Below, in pieces: positions 42,496 through 52,905 of a stretch of DNA of 64,000 nt. Each line of letters opens with the position of its first letter. The first letter of the stretch is position 1. This stretch comes from Aquibacillus koreensis. Its GTDB lineage: Bacteria; Bacillota; Bacilli; Bacillales; Amphibacillaceae. The position numbers and the translations under genes are program-made. The DNA lies in NCBI RefSeq assembly GCF_025154055.1, contig NZ_JAOALK010000031.1, positions 62,001 through 126,000 on the forward strand. The letters are read 5' to 3'. The notes under the pieces are model-generated. The model made no database searches. It was not told where the DNA came from and saw only the letters and a program-made list of their open reading frames with translations.

Positions 42496-43197
42496 TTAGT
42501 CAATGCTACATAAAACAAGAGGACAATCCTCACAATTAATCTCATCCTTTAAATGTTGTAAGTCGTGGATGATGATCTTATTTTTTTCCATCGATAAAAT
42601 ATTGTTTCTTTTTAATTCATTCAATAATCGGTTTACGCTTTCTCTAGAAGTTCCGCAAAAGTTGGCAAGTTCCTGGTTGGTTAAAACAATATCAATAAGA
42701 ATGCCATCTTTTTGTTTAACCCCATAACTATTAGATAATCGGATTAAAGTAGAGTATAACGCACCCTTTTTTCCATGTAGTACCAAGTCACGAAATTTCG
42801 TTTGATCTCTTCGATAATTAAAACTCATTATTTTCATGAACTCAATTGCGAGCCAATTATTTGTTAATAACTTTTCCTCAAGCGTATTTTTTTTAATTAC
42901 TGCTAATTCACAATCTTCCGTAACTTTTGCATTTAATAGGTATTTGACATTTTCATCAAATACGGATAGTTCACCAACAATATCGCCTTTTGAGCAAATT
43001 CGAAGTGTTAATTCCCGTCCGTCGGGTGAGATTTTTCCAATCTGTATCCTGCCAGATAAGATGATGTATAGCTCTGACACTTCTTCTCCTTGTTGGAAGA
43101 GAAAAGAGTTTTTGGTCACTTTTGTTGTATGGTCAATTGTTGATAAAATATTAGCAAGGTCATCGGACATCCCATGATTTTTTAGTATATCTTTCAT
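42496..43197 (-). CDS. fnr: Fe-S anaerobic regulator Fnr
   Basis: A 233-residue Crp/Fnr protein of the Bacillus Fnr type. The effector barrel spans about residues 20-125 (GEEVSELYIILSGRIQIGK), and the winged helix has ELANFCGTSRESVNRLLNEL. The C-terminus is NCEDCPLVLCSID: Cys222-x2-Cys225-x4-Cys230, the same spacing as the three cluster ligands of B. subtilis Fnr (C227, C230, C235). The fourth ligand there is an aspartate; Asp131 or Asp137 here is a candidate. It senses oxygen by a [4Fe-4S] cluster and activates at TGTGA-N6-TCACA sites, three of which are found in the adjacent genes. AGGAGG precedes the ATG. Confidence 0.92.
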   Translation of the reverse strand: MKDILKNHGMSDDLANILSTIDHTTKVTKNSFLFQQGEEVSELYIILSGRIQIGKISPDGRELTLRICSKGDIVGELSVFDENVKYLLNAKVTEDCELAVIKKNTLEEKLLTNNWLAIEFMKIMSFNYRRDQTKFRDLVLHGKKGALYSTLIRLSNSYGVKQKDGILIDIVLTNQELANFCGTSRESVNRLLNELKRNNILSMEKNKIIIHDLQHLKDEINCEDCPLVLCSID

Positions 43198-43254
43198 ATC
43201 ATGAAGCCTCCTAGTAGCTATAACAATACACTACATTTTAATTTAAGTATCACA

Positions 43255-44076
43255 TTATAACAGTAGATAAGCAAGCGCACCAACGATGAAACAGTAAAAA
43301 GCGAAGTATTTCAAATTACCTCTTGCCATAATGTTCATAAACCATCTCAAAGAGTAATAAGTGGCAATAATCGATGTGATAAATGCAAGTGCGTAAGGAA
43401 TCCACATCGTATTAAAGTCAGGATCAGATACGATATCCCCAACTTTTAAAACTAATGTCCCTAGACTCACTGGAATGAATAATAGGAAAGAAAACCTTAG
43501 TGCTGTTTCTTGTTTCATTCCCAACAACATTGCAGCAACAATGGTTGATCCGGATCGACTTATGCCAGGTATAAGAGCGACGGATTGAGCGAGACCAACA
43601 ATCACGGCATCTTTTAAGGTTAGTGCTCCATCATTTTTACTTCCTCTTAGGTTTCGGATAATCCATAAGGCAATACCAGTAACAATTAGGGTAATCCCGA
43701 TTATTTTATTTGTATCAAAAATTTCACCTATTTGTTCCTCAAAAAGGACGCCAATAACACCAGCAGGAACAGTTGCAACGATCAAGTAAAAGATAAAATT
43801 AAAATCATCTTTTGCTTCTGGTTTTTTCGTTGTTATGTAACTTACTCCGTTTTGAATTAAACGTAATAAATCTTTTCGATAGATAATTAATACAGCAATC
43901 AGTGATCCGAAGTTAACTAAGATCTCAAAAGATAAGTTATCCATTTTGAGATCAAATAAATTTTGTACAATAACGAGATGTCCACTAGAAGAAATCGGAA
44001 TCGGCTCGGTAAAACCTTGTACAAAACCAAAGAAGATATATTTTATAAGCAAACCTAATTCAACTATGTTATCCAT
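43255..44076 (-). CDS. uppP: Undecaprenyl-diphosphatase UppP (BacA)
   Basis: Membrane phosphatase that recycles the lipid carrier for cell-wall synthesis and gives bacitracin resistance. The 273 residues, with about 8 helices, contain the signatures [20 protein letters not shown] (catalytic E/S/H region) and [16 protein letters not shown] (RSG[ST] motif). Translation starts at ATG 44076 (MDNIVELG) after GGGGGAAAAG; the ORF's 36-codon upstream extension has no family resemblance and overlaps the neighbouring gene's upstream region. Confidence 0.95.
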   Translation of the reverse strand: MDNIVELGLLIKYIFFGFVQGFTEPIPISSSGHLVIVQNLFDLKMDNLSFEILVNFGSLIAVLIIYRKDLLRLIQNGVSYITTKKPEAKDDFNFIFYLIVATVPAGVIGVLFEEQIGEIFDTNKIIGITLIVTGIALWIIRNLRGSKNDGALTLKDAVIVGLAQSVALIPGISRSGSTIVAAMLLGMKQETALRFSFLLFIPVSLGTLVLKVGDIVSDPDFNTMWIPYALAFITSIIATYYSLRWFMNIMARGNLKYFAFYCFIVGALAYLLL

Positions 44077-44171
44077 TTCTTTTCCCCCGATTTTAATTAT
44101 TTCTAACTCCGCTCTTGTCACAAATATAGGAAAACCTGAATAGGTTACTAGTGAGAAGGAGGAGTTTGAAA

Positions 44172-44480
44172 GTGAATCGCGCACATAACTATCATCATAT
44201 GTATGACGAATGCAAAAAGCATATTCATTCCTATGTATTAGTGAAGCTAAATGATGGTACTAGCTTAGATGGAATTATTACTGGTTTAGATGAGGAAAAT
44301 GTATATTTAGCAATTCCTAATTTTGGAAATGACCGACGAGAAGATCGTGTCTATCCTTTTGGTTATCCAGGCTATGGTCCGTACCCATACCCACCAATTC
44401 CATATGGCCCATCTCGTTTTAGGAGACTCGTTTTGCCTTTAGCGGCTTTAACTGCAATTAGTCTTCTTCCATGGTACTAA
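44172..44480 (+). CDS. Small protein with LSm/Hfq-like N-terminal strand pattern
   Basis: A 102-residue protein. Residues about 16-50 ([24 protein letters not shown]) have the look of an Sm/LSm beta-barrel start. A glycine/proline/tyrosine-rich linker ([17 protein letters not shown]) and a C-terminal hydrophobic segment ([18 protein letters not shown]) follow. GTG 44172 is 9 bases after GGAGGAG; the ORF's earlier codons lie within that site. Function unknown; the linker resembles those of spore-coat proteins. Confidence 0.75.
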   Translation: MNRAHNYHHMYDECKKHIHSYVLVKLNDGTSLDGIITGLDEENVYLAIPNFGNDRREDRVYPFGYPGYGPYPYPPIPYGPSRFRRLVLPLAALTAISLLPWY

Positions 44481-44537
44481 GTTAATAAGTTAGCCTTACC
44501 ATTTTGACTTGAAAGGCTTTGGCGGGTGCTATAATAA

Positions 44538-44570
44538 AACCCTTGCCATTCCTTGTCGGCAAGGGTTCAA
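44538..44570. terminator. Terminator between convergent small genes
   Basis: AACCCTTGCC and GGCAAGGGTT form a perfect 10-bp stem with a 10-base loop. Confidence 0.75.
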
Positions 44571-44577
44571 CACACCT

Positions 44578-44754
44578 TTATTTTTTTTCTTCTTTTAATA
44601 TACCATCGCCAATAATAAAGATAGTAAGGGCGAAAAATAAAGCAATAAAGAAAATAGGTGTAAACGTAAATGTTTCACCAGCCATACTAGTAAGTACATA
44701 GGATACCAAGAAACTAATTAATACTGCCCATAATAATGTAAAGAAATATCGCAA
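44578..44754 (-). CDS. yjzD: DUF2929 small membrane protein, YjzD-like
   Basis: A 58-residue protein with two membrane helices (YFFTLLWAVLISFLVSYVL and PIFFIALFFALTIFIIG) and the conserved SMAGETFTFTP loop. Matches the DUF2929/YjzD family by memory. Starts at TTG 44754, 6 bases after GAGGTG. In B. subtilis yjzD lies upstream of the med-fabH-fabF region, as here. Function unknown. Confidence 0.82.
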   Translation of the reverse strand: MRYFFTLLWAVLISFLVSYVLTSMAGETFTFTPIFFIALFFALTIFIIGDGILKEEKK

Positions 44755-44866
44755 ATAAATCACCTCGTTTTTTTCACATTCTTTTTATAGTTTACCAAAA
44801 GGTTATGAGAAAATAAATAATATTTATCTAGATGATGTCAATGTATTAAATAGTGAGGTGGAATGT

Positions 44867-45499
44867 ATGTATGTTATTGTAGGTTGTAATCATTGGATTG
44901 GTTACCATTTGGCAAATAAATTGTTGGATGAAGGTAGCTCTGTCATTGGTTTGGACAGTGATAAGGCACAAGAGCAGCAAGATCTCGTATTATTCTTTGG
45001 AAGAAACAGTGCTTTTGAACATGTACAGAGTGTAACAGAATTATATAAACAACATAAGAAAGAAAAGTTTGAGGCGATTTTTCAATTGTTCCAAGTAGAT
45101 AACAAAAAGCAATTTGAAAAATTTGATGCAAAGAAATGGTTCCAATTACAAATAGAAGATTCTATAGATCAGGCAAAACAAGTGGAACTACCATTATTAT
45201 ATGGAGAATGGATGCCTAGAGAGAAAGATGGTTTTTATAAAAGTGAAACATTCTATTCCTTCTCTTCAAAAGAATTTCAACGTGACGGTGTTTATATAGG
45301 AGACTTCGTTGAGGCACTTATTCAATTATCCAAATCAAATCATGCACAAGAAACTATATCTTTTAAACCACTTAGAAAAGATGTGCAGCCAAATCGAGAG
45401 GAAAAGAACACGATTTATATACGAGAATCTTTGCCTTTAGAACAAAGATTCAAAAAACTACAACAACACTACAAGCAATTTTCATCTTTATATCCTTAA
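44867..45499 (+). CDS. Rossmann-like NAD-epimerase-related protein (yjaV position)
   Basis: A 210-residue protein. The N-terminal MYVIVGCNHWIGYHLANKLL followed by an acidic residue in IGLDSD has a degenerate nucleotide-binding pattern (VGCNHWIG in place of GxxGxxG). The remainder has short segments such as LLYGEWMP and FVEALIQLS like those at the end of epimerase domains, but the catalytic Tyr-x3-Lys is not visible, so enzyme activity is doubtful. ATG 44867 is 6 bases after GAGGTGG. Synteny suggests YjaV. Confidence 0.7.
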   Translation: MYVIVGCNHWIGYHLANKLLDEGSSVIGLDSDKAQEQQDLVLFFGRNSAFEHVQSVTELYKQHKKEKFEAIFQLFQVDNKKQFEKFDAKKWFQLQIEDSIDQAKQVELPLLYGEWMPREKDGFYKSETFYSFSSKEFQRDGVYIGDFVEALIQLSKSNHAQETISFKPLRKDVQPNREEKNTIYIRESLPLEQRFKKLQQHYKQFSSLYP

Positions 45500-45967
45500 T
45501 GTCGAAGCTTCTTATAAGAAACTACTAAAAGATATAGTAATTTATAAACCATGTTATAGAACTTGCATTTATTATCTCCAATCAAGTTAATCATAAGGAT
45601 TATTCCCTTATTTATATTTTACGTTGATGGAGGAGTATGACCGGATACTTCTTGATGCTCCGGTAGTTTCTTTCTAATTGCACAAAAAAGATTAGAAAGT
45701 AACAAAATAAGGGAAGATGTCCATGGACTTAGTGGTATTTGTAAACCTGTTACGTGAGTGGTTAAATAAATTCAAATATTTATCTTTCCACACCAAATGG
45801 AATGCCAATGTAATATAACAAAATAAACACTTTTTAACCCTAATTGTTGCAATTGTGAATAAAATTCATGATTGTAATAAACTTGTAATCCTAAAATACA
45901 TTTACGTGTCCAAGTTTAAACGGTAGAATAGTACTAGACAGATTCCTAGTGAACAGGAGTGCGGGTG
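45500..45967. other. 468-base intergenic region upstream of med
   Basis: No recognised gene. It holds two adjacent hairpins: ACCGGA...TCCGGT (about 45640-45665), directly after TGGAGGAGTATG, and TTTCTTTCTAAT...ATTAGAAAGTAA (about 45669-45705). A 31-codon frame starts at ATG 45732 without a good ribosome-binding site. The remainder is AT-rich. Confidence 0.45.
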
Positions 45968-46948
45968 TTGAAAAAACATTTTGTTTTCATACATATACTT
46001 GTGATGAGTTTTGTAGTATTAACTGGTTGTAATTCCTTTGAAAAAGGGGAAATACAGAAGGTGGGCATGCTAGTTGAAAACTCAGTTAGCGATCAAACAT
46101 GGGGAAATAAAGGATATAAAGGGTTAGTTGAAATAAAAGAAGAATATAATGTTGATGTTTATTTTAAAGAGGAAATGAAAACACAACAAGATGTCAATCG
46201 GGCTGTGGAAGAGTTTTCTGCTAAGGGAATTAATCTAATATTTGGTCATAGTAGTATTTATGGAAAAATGTTTGATAATATTAGTGACTCCTATCCAGAT
46301 ATACACTTTGTTTACTTTAATGGAGGTTATTATAATAATGATAACTTAACTAGTCTTAATTTTAATTCTCATGCAATGGGGTTCTTTGCCGGGATGATTG
46401 CAGGGGAGATGACGAAGACAAATAAAGTTGGACTTATAGCAGCATTTGAATGGCAACCCGAAGTAGAAGGTTTCTATGAAGGTGTATATTATCAAAATAG
46501 AGAAGCAAGTGTATCAATGGACTTTGTGAATAGTTGGGATAACGAAGAACGTGCGATTCAACTTTTTGATCGAATGAATGCGCAAGAGGTGGATGTTTTT
46601 TACCCAGCTGGAGACGCTTTTAGTTTTGCTGTATTAGAAGAAGTGAATAAAAATGATAAGTATGGGATTGGATTTGTTACGGACCAGTCTCATTTAGGAG
46701 ATCATGTTTTAACAAGTACCATTCAGCAAGTGAATGAATTATATCTGTTAGCAGCAGATAAGTTTAACAACGAAAAGCTTAAAGGAGGTTACTATACATT
46801 TGACTTCCAAGAAGGTGTCATTACGCTTGGAGAGTTTAGCCCGGAAGTTCCTAATAGCTTTGAGAGTAAAGTAAATAAAGATTTAGAGAGCTATATCGAA
46901 ACAGGTTTACTACCAAATGAATTAGGTGACCTACCAAATGATTTATGA
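45968..46948 (+). CDS. med: Med, lipoprotein-type positive regulator of comK
   Basis: A 326-residue BMP/PnrA-family substrate-binding-like protein. The N-terminus has a hydrophobic signal and lipobox LTGC, then KVGMLVENSVSDQTWGNKGYKGLVEIKEEYNVDVYF, LIFGHSSIYG, AMGFFAGMIAGEMTKTNKVGLIAAFEWQPEVEGF and VDVFYPAGDAF, all strongly like B. subtilis Med, which raises comK expression. The start may be TTG 45968 (8 bases after AGGAG) or GTG 45965. In B. subtilis med is followed by the anti-competence gene comZ in one operon; here a strong terminator follows at once. Confidence 0.93.
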   Translation: MKKHFVFIHILVMSFVVLTGCNSFEKGEIQKVGMLVENSVSDQTWGNKGYKGLVEIKEEYNVDVYFKEEMKTQQDVNRAVEEFSAKGINLIFGHSSIYGKMFDNISDSYPDIHFVYFNGGYYNNDNLTSLNFNSHAMGFFAGMIAGEMTKTNKVGLIAAFEWQPEVEGFYEGVYYQNREASVSMDFVNSWDNEERAIQLFDRMNAQEVDVFYPAGDAFSFAVLEEVNKNDKYGIGFVTDQSHLGDHVLTSTIQQVNELYLLAADKFNNEKLKGGYYTFDFQEGVITLGEFSPEVPNSFESKVNKDLESYIETGLLPNELGDLPNDL

Positions 46949-46981
46949 GAAGTGAGACGCACAATAATCATCACGATATAT

Positions 46982-47025
46982 AAAAAGGACAGGAGTGCAT
47001 GCGCATGCTCCTGTCCTTTTTACAT
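46982..47025. terminator. Terminator of med (bidirectional)
   Basis: AAAAAGGACAGGAG and CTCCTGTCCTTTTT form a perfect stem; the loop region TGCATGCGCATG is itself palindromic. Confidence 0.93.
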
Positions 47026-47035
47026 AGAATAAACT

Positions 47036-47281
47036 TTAAGATTTAAATTTCTTGAAAATTCCTGAAGCACCTTTCACATAAGGAGATAGTTGTTTATACG
47101 TTTCTGCCATTGTTTGAGCTGTGTTAAAAAGATCAAACGAATTATCTTCATCATTTGTCTTATTTCCCTTCGAAGAATCTTCTGTCTTTGTTTCAGAATC
47201 TAGCCTTGTGCGTGGTCCACCAAACATCATTTGATCAAATGGGTGTTTACGATTAACTTTTTCTTCTTTTTTTCCTTCCAT
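47036..47281 (-). CDS. Small acidic/basic soluble protein (yjzB position)
   Basis: An 81-residue protein: basic N-terminus MEGKKEEKVNRKHPFDQMMFGGPR, a charged low-complexity middle (SETKTEDSSKGNKTNDED) and a helical end (AETYKQLSPYVKGASGIFKKF). The GGAGGTG site lies 8 bases before ATG 47281; the upstream extension of the ORF is not supported. It is divergent from fabH, where B. subtilis has yjzB. The 'HPFD..MFG' start recurs in a few small Bacillus proteins. Function unknown. Confidence 0.75.
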   Translation of the reverse strand: MEGKKEEKVNRKHPFDQMMFGGPRTRLDSETKTEDSSKGNKTNDEDNSFDLFNTAQTMAETYKQLSPYVKGASGIFKKFKS

Positions 47282-47387
47282 CGTGACACACCTCCTTCCT
47301 TTTATTCTATTTATAAATACGAAAAACGATAAGGCGCATGTCATGTTCCTCAGTTCTTACTTGATTTAGTTTCTGTTTTGTTTTAAA

Positions 47388-47406
47388 ATTAGTACCAAGT
47401 CTTAAT
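47388..47406 (+). promoter_or_regulatory. Candidate FapR operator of fabH-fabF
   Basis: ATTAGTACCAAGTCTTAAT has the TTAGTACC half and the inverted ...TTAAT half of FapR-binding sites that control fatty-acid and phospholipid genes in Bacillus. It lies 43 bases before the fabH start. The match is judged from memory of the consensus. Confidence 0.65.
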
Positions 47407-47448
47407 AATTGATATTAAAGTTAATACTTCCTTGAGAGGATGATATAC

Positions 47449-48384
47449 ATGAACGCAGGTATTATTGGAACTGGCCATTATGTGCCAGAAAAAATTGTGA
47501 CAAACGCAGATCTTGAAAAAATAGTAGATACAAATGACGAATGGATTCGTACACGTACGGGAATTGAAGAGAGAAGAATTGCTGACGAAACGATGAATAC
47601 TTCTGATATGGCATATTTTGCATCAGTTCGTGCACTTGAGGATGCAAATATTAATGCGGAAGATTTAGATATGATCCTTGTTGCAACGATTACTCCGGAT
47701 ACATCATTTCCGTCCGTTGCTTGTATGCTACAGGATCGCTTAGGGGCGAGAAAAGTAGCAGCAATGGATCTTAGCGCAGCTTGCTCAGGTTTTATGTATG
47801 GTGTAATTACGGCTAAGCAATTTATTGAAACTGGTGCATATAAGAATGTATTGGTTGTTGGAGTAGAAAAACTATCGAAAATTACGGATTGGAACGACAG
47901 AAATACTTGTGTTCTATTCGGTGATGGGGCAGGAGCAGCGGTGATTGCTCCAGTAAGTGAAGGAAAAGGAATACTATCTTTTGAGTTAGGTGCAGATGGA
48001 AATGGCGGTAAATATCTGCTTCAAGAAAAAGATTATATTAGTATGAATGGTAGAGAGGTATTTAAGTTTGCAGTAAGGCAAATGCCTGAATCATCAGTTA
48101 ACGTAGTAGAAAAAGCGGGTTACAATAAAGAGGACGTTGACTATTTAATTCCACACCAAGCAAACATCCGTATTATGGAAGCAGCCCGAGAAAGATTAGG
48201 AATAGCAGAGGATAAAATGGCCACATCTGTTAGAAAGTATGGCAATACATCCGCAGCTTCTATTCCAATAGCGCTTTCGGAGGATGTAAAGAGTGGTAAA
48301 ATTAAAGATAATGATTTAGTCGTACTAGTTGGCTTTGGTGGAGGATTAACATGGGGAGCTGTAGCTCTTCGTTGGGGTAAATAA
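47449..48384 (+). CDS. fabH: Beta-ketoacyl-ACP synthase III (FabH)
   Basis: Starts fatty-acid synthesis by condensing acyl-CoA with malonyl-ACP. The 311 residues carry the catalytic triad Cys112 ([12 protein letters not shown]), His236 ([11 protein letters not shown]) and Asn266 ([11 protein letters not shown]), plus [11 protein letters not shown] and the terminal [15 protein letters not shown] 47449 follows GAGAGGATG. It lies 64 bases before fabF and is probably co-transcribed. A candidate FapR site lies upstream. Confidence 0.96.
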   Translation: MNAGIIGTGHYVPEKIVTNADLEKIVDTNDEWIRTRTGIEERRIADETMNTSDMAYFASVRALEDANINAEDLDMILVATITPDTSFPSVACMLQDRLGARKVAAMDLSAACSGFMYGVITAKQFIETGAYKNVLVVGVEKLSKITDWNDRNTCVLFGDGAGAAVIAPVSEGKGILSFELGADGNGGKYLLQEKDYISMNGREVFKFAVRQMPESSVNVVEKAGYNKEDVDYLIPHQANIRIMEAARERLGIAEDKMATSVRKYGNTSAASIPIALSEDVKSGKIKDNDLVVLVGFGGGLTWGAVALRWGK

Positions 48385-48448
48385 GAAAGTTAGTTAGAAT
48401 TGATATAACCACACCATAGTTAATAGATTTGATAAGGAGGAAAACCTA

Positions 48449-49687
48449 ATGGACAAAAAACGAGTAGTAGTTACTGGACTTGGAGTAGTTTCGCCACTTG
48501 GAAATACAATCGATGAACTTTGGAATAATTTAATTCAAGGTAATTCTGGAATAGATTTTATCACAAAGGTAAATAAAGATGATTTTCCTGCGAAAGTATC
48601 AGCAGAAGTAAAAGATTGGGATCCAACCCTTTACATGGATAAAAAAGATGCAAAACGTATGGATTTATTTACACAATATGCAGTAGCATCAGCTAAAATG
48701 GCTGTTGAAGATGCGCATTTGGAAATTACAGAAGAGCTTGCACCAAGAGTTGGTGTTTGGATTGGCTCAGGAATTGGTGGTATGGCTACATACGAAGAGC
48801 AATTCCACAAGTTTTTGGAAAAAGGCTATCGTCGAGTAAGTCCATTCTTCGTACCAATGCTTATTCCGGATATGGCATCTGGTCAAGTTTCTATTCAGTT
48901 AGGAGCAAAAGGTATTAACAATTGCTCTGTTACTGCTTGTGCATCAGGGACGAATTCCATTGGGGATGCCTTTAAAGTCATCCAACGTGGAGATGCCGAC
49001 ATTATGATCACTGGTGGAGCGGAAGCACCGTTAACGAATATGGCATTTGCTGGTTTTTCTTCAGCTAAGGCGTTATCGACTAATGATGATCCAAAGACTG
49101 CTAGTCGACCTTTCGATAAAAATCGTGATGGATTTGTTATGGGTGAAGGTGCAGGAACATTAATTATTGAATCGTTAGAATCTGCACAAAAACGCGGTGC
49201 AAAAATATATGCTGAAATAGTTGGATATGGTTCAGCAGGTGATGCATTTCATATCACTTCTCCAGCTCCTGAAGGTGAAGGTGCAGTTAGATCAATGAAA
49301 CAAGCGATTGAGGATGCTGGATTAGAAGCTACTGCGATCGATTATATTAATGCTCATGGTACAAGTACCGAGTTAAATGATTCGTTTGAAACGAAAGCAA
49401 TAAAACAAGTTTTTGGAGAGTATGCATATAAGCTCTCGGTTTCATCTACGAAATCGATGACAGGACACCTATTAGGTGCAGCGGGTGCAGTAGAGGCAAT
49501 CGCGAGTATTAAAGCGATTGAAAATAGCATTGTGCCACCAACTATTAATTATGAAACACCAGATCCTGAATGTGATCTAGATTATGTACCAAATGAAGCG
49601 AAAGAAAAAGTGGTGAACGTTGCTTTAAGTAATTCTTTAGGCTTTGGTGGCCATAATGCAACGTTAGTTTTTAAGAAATATCAGTAA
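48449..49687 (+). CDS. fabF: Beta-ketoacyl-ACP synthase II (FabF)
   Basis: Elongating condensing enzyme of fatty-acid synthesis. The 412 residues carry Cys164 ([15 protein letters not shown]), His303 ([11 protein letters not shown]) and His340 ([17 protein letters not shown]), the Cys-His-His triad. [15 protein letters not shown] at the start and [15 protein letters not shown] at the end are typical. AAGGAGG precedes the ATG. The fabH-fabF order equals the B. subtilis fabHA-fabF operon, and a terminator follows. Confidence 0.97.
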   Translation: MDKKRVVVTGLGVVSPLGNTIDELWNNLIQGNSGIDFITKVNKDDFPAKVSAEVKDWDPTLYMDKKDAKRMDLFTQYAVASAKMAVEDAHLEITEELAPRVGVWIGSGIGGMATYEEQFHKFLEKGYRRVSPFFVPMLIPDMASGQVSIQLGAKGINNCSVTACASGTNSIGDAFKVIQRGDADIMITGGAEAPLTNMAFAGFSSAKALSTNDDPKTASRPFDKNRDGFVMGEGAGTLIIESLESAQKRGAKIYAEIVGYGSAGDAFHITSPAPEGEGAVRSMKQAIEDAGLEATAIDYINAHGTSTELNDSFETKAIKQVFGEYAYKLSVSSTKSMTGHLLGAAGAVEAIASIKAIENSIVPPTINYETPDPECDLDYVPNEAKEKVVNVALSNSLGFGGHNATLVFKKYQ

Positions 49688-49697
49688 ATATTTATAG

Positions 49698-49736
49698 CAA
49701 TAGCTCTAGCTACGGGTATCGTAGTTAGAGCTATTC
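49698..49736 (+). terminator. Terminator of fabHF
   Basis: AATAGCTCTAGCTACG and CGTAGTTAGAGCTATT pair with one mismatch around GGTAT and are followed by CTTTAT. Confidence 0.88.
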
Positions 49737-49907
49737 TTTATGTTTATTAATGATGCATGTAATGGAATTGAAGTATTACAACACATTTTACTTATCTACT
49801 CACAATAAGAATGGTGTAGAGATCTCTATAAAAAAATACACATGATCTTTAACACTCTATCATATAACTTAGTATATAGAAGAAGGACAAGCAGGGGTGA
49901 TAGAGCA

Positions 49908-50123
49908 ATGATCTATTTATTTTTCTTTTTAATAGGATTTGGCCTTACAGTATCAGGAGGGATTTCGATCATTCTATATCTAAACTTCATTCCTGCGGGA
50001 CTAACATTTATTGACTATCTTATTTATATACAAGGTAGAATAGAATGTTACTCTTTTTTTCTCGGCGTTATAATTATGGCAATCACCATTAATAAAGTGT
50101 CAAAGATTACTGTTAAAAAATAG
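49908..50123 (+). CDS. Small two-helix membrane protein
   Basis: A 71-residue protein with helices MIYLFFFLIGFGLTVSGGIS and YSFFLGVIIMAITINKV separated by a short polar loop and ending in a basic tail (VSKITVKK). ATG 49908 lies 8 bases after GGGGTGA. It lies 79 bases before yjbA. No family recognised. Confidence 0.72.
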   Translation: MIYLFFFLIGFGLTVSGGISIILYLNFIPAGLTFIDYLIYIQGRIECYSFFLGVIIMAITINKVSKITVKK

Positions 50124-50201
50124 GTTGAATAGAATAAATTTTCCTTTCTATGGTCATAATGTTTATTAAAAGATCCAAATCAAGAAGCGAGGGTTCAACA
50201 C

Positions 50202-50972
50202 ATGTTATATTTACACGATGTATGGGTGAACTGGTTTGAGGGTGAAGAAAATGGGTACAATGTCTGTCATTTTCATGAATGGCGAAAAGAAGATGGTATC
50301 GAACTGTTAGATCAAGTTCCGATATTATACATAGATGATTTGTTGTACCATTATATTGAAAATGACTTGCAGGATTTACCACGACCCTTGTTAGACAGTA
50401 TTTATAAACGCGCTTATTTAAGAAAAAATCAAGAAAGAATGTCACTGGAATACGCTTGCGTCGTTACAAATGGTAAGTCTATTATTGCTTTTGATACGAT
50501 GGGATACAATCTACCAATTAGAAAAAGCAGGCTAATTCCAAGACAAGAGCGCCTTGTTTATGAAATGATCGAGGGTACGAAAACCCATGAATTTTCATTT
50601 TCTCCCGATGCAAAAGAAGATAAAGAGTACCATATTTTATCTTTACCTCCCGGTTCTATGTTAGGCCTTACTAGGAAAGAAAGACAATTAAAGCAATTAT
50701 TAATGATGGCGATTGACCAACTTGGAAGTACAAAAAACAGTGAAGAAGTTCGCTATTGGTTAACAGAATGGGATCCAGATCGGTATGCGGAAATTAGAAG
50801 TATGAATTTTGACCAAGCGTGGGATGCATTATATCAAGGTGTAGTGGACGGTTGGAGTGTTGCTCATGAGGAGTTGTGTGGAAAGTTAATCAAAGGGCAA
50901 CCGTTTTTCGAAAAAATGTGGGAACTAGAACAAGATACAAAGGAATATAATACGTATAAACGTATGATGTGA
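50202..50972 (+). CDS. yjbA: YjbA, UPF0736 (DUF3603) protein
   Basis: A 256-residue cytosolic protein, slightly longer than the B. subtilis YjbA (about 249). The N-terminal [21 protein letters not shown] and the region [21 protein letters not shown] are characteristic of UPF0736. Function unknown. As in B. subtilis it precedes trpS, here convergently, and shares its terminator. Confidence 0.9.
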   Translation: MLYLHDVWVNWFEGEENGYNVCHFHEWRKEDGIELLDQVPILYIDDLLYHYIENDLQDLPRPLLDSIYKRAYLRKNQERMSLEYACVVTNGKSIIAFDTMGYNLPIRKSRLIPRQERLVYEMIEGTKTHEFSFSPDAKEDKEYHILSLPPGSMLGLTRKERQLKQLLMMAIDQLGSTKNSEEVRYWLTEWDPDRYAEIRSMNFDQAWDALYQGVVDGWSVAHEELCGKLIKGQPFFEKMWELEQDTKEYNTYKRMM

Positions 50973-51024
50973 ATGATGCTAGGGGAGGACATGAGAAAGT
51001 AAATGATCTAAATTAGATGATAAA

Positions 51025-51056
51025 CAAAAGCGTGTGAAAAATCACACGCTTTTTGT

Positions 51057-51058
<2 letters not shown>
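51025..51058. terminator. Bidirectional terminator of yjbA and trpS
   Basis: AAAAGCGTGTGA and TCACACGCTTTT pair around AAAA, next to the trpS stop codon. Confidence 0.93.
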
Positions 51059-52058
<1,000 letters not shown>

Positions 52059-52151
52059 TCACCTCTACTGATTTAATTTCTATTTGTGCATTTCGTGCAT
52101 TCATGTTGCAAACACGTCTGTTTACACTTGCTATATCATTAAATGAAAACA

Positions 52152-52345
52152 CAAAAAAGGCCATTCTATTCCCTGTAAAAGGGACGAATGAACCGCGGTG
52201 CCACCCTAATTATCTCAAAACTTGAGATCGCTTAATGCCTATTGGCTTCAGTTAACGCCTGAAATACGGTGCTATGTAAAAACACTGCTCCAAAGCCCAA
52301 TTCCAATATTCCTTGGTATCTGTTTTCACCTACCACAGACTCTCT
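52152..52345 (-). promoter_or_regulatory. T-box riboswitch of trpS
   Basis: On the minus strand the leader begins AGAGAGTC (52345-52338), continues with GGTGAAAACAGATACC (stem I apical region) and a UGG in TTGGAATTGGGC, a plausible Trp specifier. It then carries the invariant T-box GGGTGGCACCGCGG (52206-52193). The terminator CATTC-G-TCCCT...AGGGA-ATA-GAATG, followed by GCCTTTTTTG, lies at 52190-52152. Uncharged tRNA-Trp would favour the antiterminator. Confidence 0.93.
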
Positions 52346-52536
52346 AAAAACCATTGGGAATATGTACTCATCTTTTTCATTGCATCATTTTAAACTGTTG
52401 TTAAGGATTATATATAATTTTTTAGTTTATTGCAAGAAAATACAAGTAATAATCTTAAGCAAGCTAAAATGCGATTTTTTTAAAAATGATTAAATATACA
52501 GAATTGTAAGAAATTTATCAAAACATAGCAAAGTTA

Positions 52537-52905
52537 TTATATATAGAAGATAAACAACATTACGATCATTATTAATGTAAGTGAAGCACCTTGAAAAAAT
52601 AGAAGACTCAAAAAGGATCGACTTACTTTTTCCGAGGGTAAGGGTTCTTCTTCCCATTCATCTAAATAATCTCTATTCTTCGATACTTTATTAATTACTC
52701 TGCGAAAACTATAGGTTATACCATCAAAAAAACGCTTGCTTATAATAAATAGAAGAATAGAGATCATAAGGTAACTATAACCAATATAGAAAAAAACATT
52801 AATAAGATGCATGAATTGATGGTTTGGGGCGAATAGTAAAAAGAAAAGAAGACAAACAATAATATTAATGGTGAGAAACACCCAGTTACTTTTTCGTTTC
52901 AACAT
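52537..52905 (-). CDS. DUF3899-like small membrane protein
   Basis: A 122-residue protein with three or four helices (NWVFLTINIIVCLLFFLLFA, FFYIGYSYLMISILLFII, LLFFQGASLTLIMIVMLFI) and a charged central loop (KNRDYLDEWEEEPLPSEK). Resembles DUF3899 proteins found between trpS and opp genes in bacilli, from memory. ATG 52905 is 9 bases after AAAGG; the ORF's first ATG abuts the site. The gap to oppA (about 340 bases) is AT-rich, with a candidate -10 TATAAT near 53175 and nothing else. Confidence 0.72.
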   Translation of the reverse strand: MLKRKSNWVFLTINIIVCLLFFLLFAPNHQFMHLINVFFYIGYSYLMISILLFIISKRFFDGITYSFRRVINKVSKNRDYLDEWEEEPLPSEKVSRSFLSLLFFQGASLTLIMIVMLFIFYI

